Positions 1 through 5,605 of a stretch of 7,697 nucleotides of DNA are shown piece by piece. Made by a program: the position numbers and the translations under genes. The stretch comes from CAYFJO01 sp964343305 (GTDB lineage: Bacteria > Planctomycetota > Planctomycetia > Pirellulales > Pirellulaceae), in assembly GCA_964343305.1 (NCBI GenBank), contig CAYFJO010000500.1, forward strand, positions 1 through 7,697, written 5' to 3'. How positions within the stretch are numbered: position 1 is the first letter of the stretch; every line of letters begins with the position of its first letter. Below the pieces are notes generated by a model. The model did no database searches, was not told the origin of the DNA, and was given only the letters and a program-made list of their open reading frames with translations.

Positions 1-1
1 C

Positions 2-229
2 AAGGAGAAATCGCTTCTGGCGGCTTGGCCCGTCCGCCGTTCGGCCAGTTGGACCAAATACGTCAACGAGCCACAGACGGGAGCCGAGTTATCCGCCATT
101 CGCCAATGCATTCAGCGCGGCAACCCCTATGGCGATGCAACTTGGACCAAGAAAATGATCACACGATTCGGCCTGGAAACGACACTACGCCCTCGCGGCC
201 GACCGCGAAAGCACGAAAAAGGTTCCTGA
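2..229 (+). CDS. REP-associated tyrosine (Y1/IS200-like) transposase, C-terminal part, cut by the window edge
   Basis: Reading from base 2, an open frame of 75 residues runs to TGA at 227-229; the start lies to the left of the window. It contains 'AAWPVRRSASWTKYVNEPQ', then 'IRQCIQRGNPYGD', 'WTKKMITRFGLE' and the basic tail 'TLRPRGRPRKHEKGS'. In known RAYT/Y1 transposases, common in planctomycetes, the C-terminal part after the HUH and tyrosine motifs has this arrangement: a W-P region, an 'I..C..RG.P.G...W' helix, 'RLGLE.TLR.RGRPRK', then the end. These enzymes nick and join single-stranded DNA at REP-type palindromes. The catalytic histidines and tyrosine would be in the missing N-terminal part, so activity cannot be judged. 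The overlapping frame-1 ORF (25-300) is a shadow with no domain character. I am fairly sure of the family and unsure whether the complete gene is intact. Confidence 0.75.
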   Translation, partial: KEKSLLAAWPVRRSASWTKYVNEPQTGAELSAIRQCIQRGNPYGDATWTKKMITRFGLETTLRPRGRPRKHEKGS

Positions 230-320
230 TCGTGCTCTTCCCTCCCCGAGTTTTGCCTGGAACCGCACCAGCAACTCTGGCAAATCAGCAAAATGCATGA
301 TGAAGACGCTATCCGAAAAC

Positions 321-1031
321 TCAATTGTCACTGAAATCGGGCGGAAACGACTGCTGCTGGCCTGGTGCCGTAGCCGAAGGCGACCCCGAAAGTCCCTGAA
401 TTAGCTGCAGCAAGAACGCCGCACGCAGATCAACGTTACACTCCGCGAGCAATCGCTGTTTGACTTCGACGTCGAGACTCAAAGTGAACGCAACGATATC
501 CGTCAGCGCACCCAAGGGAACCTGGTTGCTCAACAACTGGTCAAATTGCTCCTGCGCTTCCGACATTGACGGAACAAACCCACGAAAAGCGTTGATCAGC
601 CTTCGTTCCAAAGCGGGGCGCTGCTCGGCTTCCGATGCCGAATACTCGTCGTCCAGCAAGGCGACGTCCGCCAGCCGGTAAGATCGCGTTGGCGGTTGCT
701 CTCGAACAATTCTTGCACGTTGAAGACCGGCGAGCAGAATATTGTGCTTGCCGTCCTCTGCGGGCGAATGCGTCACGACGCGTCCCACACAAACGACGGG
801 TTCCACGCCGGGACGATTGTCATAATCTGCTTCCCAACCGGGTTGCAACAGCGCCATGGCAATCACCCGATCATCCGCCATGGCATCTTCGAGCATTTCA
901 CAATAACGCGGCTCAAAAATGTGCAGCGGCAGAAGAGCGCCTGGAAAGAGGACCAAATTCGGCAACGGAAACAACCGCACGGTCCCTGAGAAACCGTCCG
1001 GTAGATTTGCGAATTGTTCCAATTCCGACAT
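321..1031 (-). CDS. Stand-alone LON substrate-binding (N-terminal) domain protein
   Basis: A protein of 236 residues starting MSELEQF. The opening 'VRLFPLPNLVLFPGALLPLH' followed by 'IFEPRYCEML' (residues 18-47) is the classic beginning of the PF02190 LON substrate-binding domain. 'CVGRVV' (81-86) and 'ILLAGLQRARI' (98-108) are the next conserved strands. The helical second half has 'VPLGALTDIVAF' (171-182) and 'KQRLLAECNVDLR' (191-203). There is no Walker A/B and no Ser-Lys protease domain, and the total length equals just this domain, so it is not a Lon protease. It is presumably a cytosolic substrate- or peptide-binding protein of unknown partner. The frame is open upstream to 1124, but the ATG at 1031 is chosen because the family begins within 20 residues of it and the longer version would overlap the divergent gene's start at 1106. 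The spacer of 74 bases must hold promoters for both genes. Confidence 0.85.
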   Translation of the reverse strand: MSELEQFANLPDGFSGTVRLFPLPNLVLFPGALLPLHIFEPRYCEMLEDAMADDRVIAMALLQPGWEADYDNRPGVEPVVCVGRVVTHSPAEDGKHNILLAGLQRARIVREQPPTRSYRLADVALLDDEYSASEAEQRPALERRLINAFRGFVPSMSEAQEQFDQLLSNQVPLGALTDIVAFTLSLDVEVKQRLLAECNVDLRAAFLLQLIQGLSGSPSATAPGQQQSFPPDFSDN

Positions 1032-1105
1032 AAGTTCTGTTAAACTGGCACGCGTCGAATAACTCCGCTTGCCTGATTGTATATCAACATGAACTGGAAT
1101 TAGCC

Positions 1106-2497
1106 ATGCCTCATTCGCGTACACCTCGACTTTCTGTTTTGACCACTATCTTTGCGTTGCTTGCGATTCATGTGTCCGCTTTGTTTTCCTTGGCCAACGA
1201 TTGGCAGGCGGGCGTTGCGAAAATCAAGATTACTCCTGAAAAGTTCATGTGGATGTCCGGCTACGGCGGCCGCAATAAGCCGGCCGATGGAAAGCTGACC
1301 GACTTGTGGGCCAAGGCGCTGGTGATTCAAGACGGCGGTGGCAAACAGGCCGCGTTGATCACACTCGATCTGGTCGGCATCGATCGCGAGTTGTCGCAAT
1401 CCGTTTGCCAAGCGTTGGCGACCCAGTGCGATTTGAATCGCGAGCAAATTGCCATCTGCACTTCGCACACCCATACCGGTCCGGTCGTTGGCAAGAATCT
1501 GCGTTCGCTGCATTACGATCAAGTCGACGAAAAACAGCAGGCGCTGATCGACGAATACGCGGAATCACTCCAAGAGAAGATTGTTGCGGTCGTCGGCAGC
1601 GCGATCAAGGATCTCCAGCCCAGTCAATTGTCTTGGGGCAGTGGCACGGCGACGTTTGCCGCGAATCGACGCAACAATTCCGAGGCGAAGGTTCCGGAAC
1701 TGCGAGAACAAGGACTGCTCAAGGGCCCGTTTGACCACGATGTCCCAGTGCTGGCGGTGCGCGGCAACGACAAAGGCGAATTGAAGGCGCTCGTGTTTGG
1801 CTACGCCTGTCACTGCACGGTCTTGAGTCTTTATCAATGGTCGGGCGACTACGCCGGATTCGCGCAAATCGAACTCGAAAAGGTCCATCCCGATTGCGTC
1901 GCCTTGTTTTGGGCAGGCTGCGGCGGCGATCAGAATCCTTTGCCGCGGCGAACGGTCGAACTGGCACGCGAGTACGGCCAGCGATTGGCCGCGGCGGTGA
2001 ATCGCGTTTTGGAGAATGACATGGGAGTGATCGAAGGCACGATCGACACGCGCTACGCCGAAGTCGAACTGCCGTTTGGCGAAATTCCCACGCGCGAACA
2101 ACTCCAACAAAGCACACAGAGCAAGAACCGCTACGAAGCGGCGCGGGCCAAGATGTTGCTTGAAAAACTCAAGTCAGACGGGACACTGGCTTCGACTTAC
2201 CCTTACCCAGTGCAATGCTGGCGGCTGGGCAAAGAGATTCAATTCATCGCGCTGGGCGGCGAAGTCGTTGTGGATTTTGCGATTCGACTCAAATCGGAAT
2301 TGCGTGACACAAGGACTTGGGTCGCGGGTTATTCGAACGATGTGATGGCATATATCGCATCACGCCGCGTGTTGCTTGAAGGCCGGTACGAAGGCGGCGG
2401 AGCGATGGTGTACTACGGCCAGCCAACCGTCTGGGCGCTCGAGAGCGAAGAAGTGATCGTCAAAGAAGTTCACCGGCAAATCAAGCTCGGAAATTGA
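1106..2497 (+). CDS. Exported neutral/alkaline ceramidase-like hydrolase (PF04734 N-terminal domain)
   Basis: A protein of 463 residues. Residues 1-30 are a signal peptide: basic start, hydrophobic core 'LSVLTTIFALLAIHVSALFS', likely cleavage after SLA at 30. The mature part has the neutral ceramidase layout: 'AGVAKIKITPEKFMWMSGYG' (35-54), the zinc-site-like 'TSHTHTGPV' with H121/H123, 'YACHCTVL' with H236, 'GDYAGFAQIELE' (247-258), 'GCGGDQNPLPRR' (271-282), 'GGEVVVDFAIRL' with E386, and 'GYSNDVMAYIASRR' with Y416. In Pseudomonas ceramidase, as I recall it, the zinc ligands are two His, one Glu and one Tyr in equivalent motifs, so the metal site appears kept. The nucleophile serine of the 'GDVSPN' motif is replaced here by 'GDQNP', and the C-terminal immunoglobulin-like domain is absent. 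An amidase or other hydrolase on an unknown extracytoplasmic substrate is the fair call; ceramide cleavage is not supported. The start has GGAA 8 bases upstream. Confidence 0.85.
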   Translation: MPHSRTPRLSVLTTIFALLAIHVSALFSLANDWQAGVAKIKITPEKFMWMSGYGGRNKPADGKLTDLWAKALVIQDGGGKQAALITLDLVGIDRELSQSVCQALATQCDLNREQIAICTSHTHTGPVVGKNLRSLHYDQVDEKQQALIDEYAESLQEKIVAVVGSAIKDLQPSQLSWGSGTATFAANRRNNSEAKVPELREQGLLKGPFDHDVPVLAVRGNDKGELKALVFGYACHCTVLSLYQWSGDYAGFAQIELEKVHPDCVALFWAGCGGDQNPLPRRTVELAREYGQRLAAAVNRVLENDMGVIEGTIDTRYAEVELPFGEIPTREQLQQSTQSKNRYEAARAKMLLEKLKSDGTLASTYPYPVQCWRLGKEIQFIALGGEVVVDFAIRLKSELRDTRTWVAGYSNDVMAYIASRRVLLEGRYEGGGAMVYYGQPTVWALESEEVIVKEVHRQIKLGN

Positions 2498-2521
2498 TGA
2501 CGCACAACGATCTTGTATAAT
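2494..2521 (+). promoter_or_regulatory. Sigma70-type promoter for the Uma2 gene
   Basis: TTGATG (2494-2499), a 16-base spacer and a perfect TATAAT (2516-2521). The -35 overlaps the stop codon of the ceramidase-like gene. Transcription would begin near 2528, leaving a leader of about 26 bases before the ATG at 2554. The position suggests that the Uma2 gene is transcribed separately from the gene before it. The match is by eye; planctomycete promoters are poorly defined. Confidence 0.45.
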
Positions 2522-2553
2522 GAAATCTGAATGCAGACTTCTGGAACTCGATC

Positions 2554-3111
2554 ATGAGCACTGGCACGCGACTAACGCTTGAACAATTGGACCAAATGAT
2601 CGAAGCGGGGTACTTCGACGACAAGCCACGAATGGAGTTAATCCGGGGAGAACTACGAGAAATGGTCCCCATTGGTCCGCCACATGAAGATGTTGTTGAT
2701 ACGCTCAACGAGTGGAGCATCCAAAAAGCTCCGTTGAAAAAAGTGCGCGTCCGAATTCAAAACTCTGTTGGTCTGCCCGAACTGGATTCGGCGCCGGAAC
2801 CAGACGTCGACTGGATGAAACGCAAGAGGTATTCGAAAAGACGTCCGGTAGCATCGGATGTGCTGCTGCTCGTCGAAGTCGCGTTCAGTTCATTGCGCTA
2901 CGACCGAGGAGAGAAGGCGGATCTTTACGCCGAAGTTGGCATACGAGATTATTGGATTGTGAACATCGTTGATTTTTGCGTTGAGGTTCGACGGAAGCCG
3001 AAGGATGGCGTGTACCAGGAATTGCTAGTCCATCAATTGGATGAAACCGTCAGCCCTCTGCACTTCCCCGAACTCAAGTTGCCGGTCTCAGATTTGTTTT
3101 TGAGCGAATGA
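2554..3111 (+). CDS. Uma2 family (DUF820) putative restriction-endonuclease-fold protein
   Basis: A protein of 185 residues, the usual family length. In order: 'RMELIRGELREM' (26-37), the E-L-I-x-G-E motif; 'SAPEPDVDW' (79-87) with D84; 'LLLVEVAFSSLRYDRGEKAD' (104-123) with E108 and K121; and 'LYAEVGIRDYWIVNI' (124-138). Together these form the PD...ExK-like core of PF05685, which folds like PD-(D/E)XK nucleases. The usual 'EVSDSS' is 'EVAFSS' here, but the acidic and lysine residues remain. The family is abundant as many scattered copies in cyanobacteria and planctomycetes; its biological role is not settled. The start ATG has only a weak GGA 9 bases upstream. The 3' end is crossed by an antisense relic of a DUF309 gene (3088-3246), marking a recombination junction right after this gene. 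Confidence 0.9.
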   Translation: MSTGTRLTLEQLDQMIEAGYFDDKPRMELIRGELREMVPIGPPHEDVVDTLNEWSIQKAPLKKVRVRIQNSVGLPELDSAPEPDVDWMKRKRYSKRRPVASDVLLLVEVAFSSLRYDRGEKADLYAEVGIRDYWIVNIVDFCVEVRRKPKDGVYQELLVHQLDETVSPLHFPELKLPVSDLFLSE

Positions 3112-3246
3112 GTAAGACTTTCGTGAAGGGCCCTGATAGTCTTGCCACAGTTCATCCCAGATTTCGTGAGCTTCGAGAAAATCGCACTCGTTGAAATGCT
3201 CGGCACCCTTGACGAGCAGGGGATGGTAATTGGCTGAATCTTCCAT
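3088..3246 (-). pseudogene. Truncated DUF309 gene (N-terminal relic)
   Basis: On the minus strand, ATG at 3244-3246 opens a frame of 52 residues ending with TGA at 3088-3090. It reads MEDSANYHPLLVKGAEHF, then 'NECDFLEAHEIWDELW', 'QDYQGPSRKSY' and stop soon after. DUF309 proteins carry 'G.elFn.G.yfEAHEvwEelW....GpsR.fy.GLIQ', so residues 13-43 match its first helices closely. The rest ('GLIQ' and the following helices, normally 60-100 residues more) is missing. The match ends about where the plus-strand Uma2 gene ends (3111), and the last codons come from antisense Uma2 sequence. The gene was therefore cut off by a rearrangement. Family identity is by motif; the relic is probably non-functional. 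Confidence 0.65.
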
Positions 3247-3283
3247 CCAGAACAGTCTGAGGCATTTCGCTCAATGATGACCA

Positions 3284-3386
3284 GTGGGTCGTGTCCTAGT
3301 CTTGAGTTGTAGACTTTCGTAATTTCGGAAGACGTTGGAAGTCTGGTTCGAGCCAACACACTAATAGGACACAACCGACCAGTGTG
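3284..3386. repeat. Imperfect inverted repeat with TGTCCTA / TAGGACA cores (possible MITE or IS scar)
   Basis: 'GTGGGTCGTGTCCTAGT' (3284-3300) faces 'ACTAATAGGACACAACCGACC' copy-wise at 3360-3380: the reverse complement of the right arm is GGTCGGTTGTGTCCTATTAGT, agreeing with the left arm apart from two small insertions. Between them are about 60 bases with smaller hairpins (AGTCT...AGACT at 3299-3316, GTTGG...CCAAC at about 3338-3358) and no gene. This fills the space between the DUF309 relic and endonuclease III, a stretch otherwise without coding sequence. It could be a small non-autonomous element or the ends left by a deleted insertion sequence. Confidence 0.35.
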
Positions 3387-3463
3387 GTGACTTGACACGC
3401 TGGTTTCACATTCGCGACAATCTCACGGTCGTCCACCATCCATCATCTACGGTCAGAGTCAAA

Positions 3464-4111
3464 ATGGTCGCAACCGCGGATGCCAAACGTCACGCATCCA
3501 AAGTCGTCAAGGCGCTCAAGAAGGGTTATCCAGATGTGGAGTGCGCCTTGGTCCACGACAGCCCCTTCCAGCTCCTGATCGCCACGATTCTCTCGGCCCA
3601 ATGTACCGACGCTCGCGTGAATATCGTCACCCGAGAGTTGTTCAAGCGATATCCAACGGCCGCCGATCTCGCCGCCGTGAGAATCAAGACGCTCGAAAAA
3701 GTCATCCAAAGCACTGGCTTTTTTCGAAACAAGGCAAAAAACATCAAAGCATGCTCCCAGCAGCTAATTGACGAACACAACGGGGAAATTCCACTGGACA
3801 TCGAGATCCTGGTTCAGTTGCCGGGAATTGGTCGCAAAACCGCCAATGTCGTACTTGGGACGGCTTTCGGGGTGGCGACTGGGGTCGTTGTCGACACGCA
3901 CGTCAAGCGAATTAGCCGCCGGCTGGGCCTGACCGAAGAAACGGATCCGGTCAAGATCGAAGACGATTTGATGGAACAACTCCCCAAGAAAGAGTGGATC
4001 GACTTTTCTCACCGAATGATTCATCATGGACGCCAGATTTGTGACGCACGCAAGCCGTTGTGTGACGATTGTGGCATGAAGAGATTCTGCCCAAAAAGTG
4101 GTGTGGATTAA
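3464..4111 (+). CDS. nth: Endonuclease III (DNA glycosylase / AP lyase)
   Basis: A base-excision-repair enzyme that removes oxidised pyrimidines and cleaves abasic sites. From the ATG at 3464 it is 215 residues, against 211 in E. coli. Visible motifs: 'DSPFQLLIATILSAQCTDAR' (32-51); the helix-hairpin-helix 'LPGIGRKTANVV' (119-130) with catalytic Lys125; 'VVDTHVKRI' (142-150) with catalytic Asp144; and the 4Fe-4S site C193-x6-C200-x2-C203-x5-C209 near the C-terminus. All catalytic and cluster residues are present, so it should be active. The frame also extends to a TTG at 3392, which would add 24 residues that look like noise ('WFHIRDNLTVVHHPSS'), so the internal ATG is preferred although its ribosome site is weak. 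The large palindrome at 4135-4192 follows 23 bases after the stop. Confidence 0.95.
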   Translation: MVATADAKRHASKVVKALKKGYPDVECALVHDSPFQLLIATILSAQCTDARVNIVTRELFKRYPTAADLAAVRIKTLEKVIQSTGFFRNKAKNIKACSQQLIDEHNGEIPLDIEILVQLPGIGRKTANVVLGTAFGVATGVVVDTHVKRISRRLGLTEETDPVKIEDDLMEQLPKKEWIDFSHRMIHHGRQICDARKPLCDDCGMKRFCPKSGVD

Positions 4112-4134
4112 TGAACTTACGATTCTTCTCGTGT

Positions 4135-4192
4135 AACGGCAGGCCAAAGGCGACTGCGATGCGGCACGCGCAGTCGCCTTTGGCTTGCCGTT
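4135..4192. repeat. Large near-perfect palindrome (24-bp stem, 10-base loop) between nth and dcd
   Basis: Left arm 4135-4158, loop 4159-4168 (ATGCGGCACG), right arm 4169-4192. The arms contain GCCAAAGGCGACTGCG and CGCAGTCGCCTTTGGC and differ from perfect complementarity at a single position, which forms a G-T pair in RNA. After the right arm there is only TTT, not a long U tract. It could stop or insulate transcription after nth, stabilise the 3' end, or be a REP/REPIN-type mobile palindrome; a RAYT transposase tail lies at the left end of the window. The start of dcd lies 43 bases beyond it. Confidence 0.8.
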
Positions 4193-4220
4193 TAACGATC
4201 GGTTCCTGGTTGCGAAGGAT

Positions 4221-4227
4221 AAGGAAG
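4221..4227 (+). promoter_or_regulatory. Ribosome binding site deciding the dcd start
   Basis: AAGGAAG lies with its AAGGA core 10 bases before the ATG at 4236. The frame is open to an earlier ATG at 4185, but that one falls inside the right arm of the palindrome and lacks such a site. The family's conserved N-terminus 'MILS...I' begins exactly at 4236. Confidence 0.6.
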
Positions 4228-4235
4228 CTTCGGAC

Positions 4236-4817
4236 ATGATTCTCTCCGGCAATGAGATTCTCAGGCATCTTGGCTCGAACATCCTCATCGATCCGTTTGA
4301 CGAAAGCCGACTCAATCCCAACAGCTACAATCTAACGCTGCACGATGAGTTGATGATCTACGAAGAAGTCGTGTTGGACATGCGCAAAGCGAACCGTGTG
4401 CGGCGGCTGACAATTCCGGGAGACGGCATGGTTTTGCAACCTAACCAGTTGTATCTGGCCCGCACCGTCGAACGCACAGAAACCCACAACTTGGTGCCGA
4501 TGATCGAGGGCCGCTCGTCGATCGGACGGCTGGGTTTGTTTGTCCAGCAAACGGCTGGTTTCGGCGATGTTGGTTTCTCAGGTTATTGGACGATGGAAAT
4601 GTTCTCCGTCCAGCCTGTGCGGATCTATCCCGGTGTGCCGATTTGCCAAATCTACTACCACGAAATCACTGGCGACGTCACGGAATACGCCAGCGACAAA
4701 TATCAGAACAACCACGACATTCAACCGAGCTTGTTGTTCAAGGAGTTGAACCCTGAAGCGGAGAGTGACGATCCGCAGTTGACGTTGAAGTTCGGCACTG
4801 AACGCTCCCATCGCTGA
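4236..4817 (+). CDS. dcd: dCTP deaminase
   Basis: Converts dCTP to dUTP (or, in bifunctional members, to dUMP), feeding thymidylate synthesis; cytosolic, trimeric in known members. From the ATG at 4236 it is 193 residues, the typical size. Motifs: start 'MILSGNEI'; 'LNPNSYNLTL' (26-35); 'MIEGRSSIGRLGLFV' (89-103), holding the nucleotide-binding R93, S95 and R98; 'TAGFGDVGFSGYWTMEM' (106-122) with D111 and the general-base-type E121; and 'YASDKYQNNHDIQPSLLFK' (151-169), the C-terminal lid with the K-Y-Q signature. All key residues are present. The 'QQTAGFGDVGFSGYW' version differs from E. coli-type 'TAHRIDPG' and resembles a subgroup I recall from other phyla. Whether it also has dUTPase activity cannot be told by eye. 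The downstream PAP2 gene follows almost directly, suggesting one transcript. Confidence 0.93.
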   Translation: MILSGNEILRHLGSNILIDPFDESRLNPNSYNLTLHDELMIYEEVVLDMRKANRVRRLTIPGDGMVLQPNQLYLARTVERTETHNLVPMIEGRSSIGRLGLFVQQTAGFGDVGFSGYWTMEMFSVQPVRIYPGVPICQIYYHEITGDVTEYASDKYQNNHDIQPSLLFKELNPEAESDDPQLTLKFGTERSHR

Positions 4818-4828
4818 AGTTGACTTGC

Positions 4829-5524
4829 GTGACGGAACACAAGCACGACCACACGATTGGATTATCCACGGCCGATTTGTCAATTCGGTTGTACCTCTTG
4901 TCGGCTCTGTTTGCGGTCGGAACTGGCGTCGCCTTCTCTTTTGATTTGCGCGTGACGGCGCTCGTAAACGTTGAAAACGCACCAGGTGATCTACAGAAGG
5001 CCCTGCAGCTCAGCGAGGCGTTCGCGCACGGATTCGGAGTGTTTGCAATCTTGCTCGCGATCTATGTGTTGGACGAAACGAAGCGTGATCGTTTTGTTCA
5101 ACTGTTGTTTTGCGTGATCAGTTCAGGTGTGTTTGCGCAGATTGCCAAACAACTGATCGCCCGTAATCGTCCATTGACCTACGGCGAAACTGGTCTTCCG
5201 GACTCCATCTGGCAAACATTCGGTGGCTGGTTTCCCGCGTTTGCGCAGGATTCGACGGGATTGCGAGCGACGATCCTTCAGTCGTTTCCATCCGGTCATA
5301 CGGCGCAGGCCGTGGGGCTCGCTATCGGTCTGGCGTGGCTCTACCCAAAAGGCTGGTGGCTTTTCGCGATCCTCGCCGGACTAGCCGCATTTCAGCGAAT
5401 TGAATGCCAAGCCCACTTTCTGAGCGACACACTTGCCGGCGCCGCCGTGGCTTGTGTTGTCTCGGCTTTGATTCTTGATCGGCGCGCATTTGGGCGATTC
5501 CTTCCAGCAAGCGGCGAGACATAA
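4829..5524 (+). CDS. PAP2 superfamily membrane phosphatase
   Basis: A lipid (pyro)phosphate phosphatase of the inner membrane, about 231 residues. All three catalytic motifs are intact: K-x6-RP in 'KQLIARNRP', 'PSGHTA', and R-x5-H-x3-D in 'RIECQAHFLSD' (K107, R114, P154-H157, R190, H196, D200, counted from the GTG start). About six membrane helices are visible: 'LYLLSALFAVGTGVAF', 'GFGVFAILLAIYVL', 'FVQLLFCVISSGVFAQIA', 'AVGLAIGLAWLY', 'WWLFAILAGLAAF' and 'LAGAAVACVVSALIL'. There is no ATG; GTG at 4829 with GAAG 9 bases upstream is preferred to TTG at 4820, and an in-frame stop at 4799 rules out anything earlier. Undecaprenyl-pyrophosphate or phosphatidate-type substrates are both possible. 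It begins 11 bases after the dcd stop, so co-transcription is likely, though no biochemical link to dCTP deaminase is evident. Confidence 0.88.
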   Translation: MTEHKHDHTIGLSTADLSIRLYLLSALFAVGTGVAFSFDLRVTALVNVENAPGDLQKALQLSEAFAHGFGVFAILLAIYVLDETKRDRFVQLLFCVISSGVFAQIAKQLIARNRPLTYGETGLPDSIWQTFGGWFPAFAQDSTGLRATILQSFPSGHTAQAVGLAIGLAWLYPKGWWLFAILAGLAAFQRIECQAHFLSDTLAGAAVACVVSALILDRRAFGRFLPASGET

Positions 5525-5592
5525 AACATTGTATTTCGGGCGAGAAACCGATACATTAAGAATGGAACATCCAGGGGACATTGGATCAAAGA

Positions 5593-5600
5593 GAAGAGGA
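5593..5600 (+). promoter_or_regulatory. Shine-Dalgarno site of the secreted hypothetical protein
   Basis: The purine run GAAGAGGA ends 5 bases before the ATG at 5606, a strong ribosome site for this window. A possible weak promoter lies farther up: TTGTAT at 5529-5534, a 17-base spacer and TACATT at 5552-5557. This suggests separate expression from the PAP2 gene. Confidence 0.4.
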
Positions 5601-5605
5601 CCGAC

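Noticed and set aside
25..300. Plus-strand frame-1 open frame of 91 codons at the left edge
   Set aside because: It is a shadow of the frame-2 transposase tail, which has clear family motifs.
3339..3358. tRNA T-arm-like string GGTTCGAGCC
   Set aside because: No acceptor, D or anticodon arms can be built around it, and the stem pairing is only three bases; it is part of the repeat region.
3033..3398. Minus-strand open frame of 121 codons over the Uma2-nth junction
   Set aside because: The real signal on this strand is in a different frame (the DUF309 relic at 3088-3246); this frame has no family character.
3392..3463. N-terminal extension of endonuclease III from the TTG at 3392
   Set aside because: The added 24 residues do not resemble Nth, the ATG at 3464 gives the family length, and the extension begins just past the inverted repeat.
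3764..4321. Minus-strand open frame of 185 codons opposite nth and across the palindrome
   Set aside because: It is antisense to the endonuclease III gene, with no recognisable motif, and crosses the inverted repeat.
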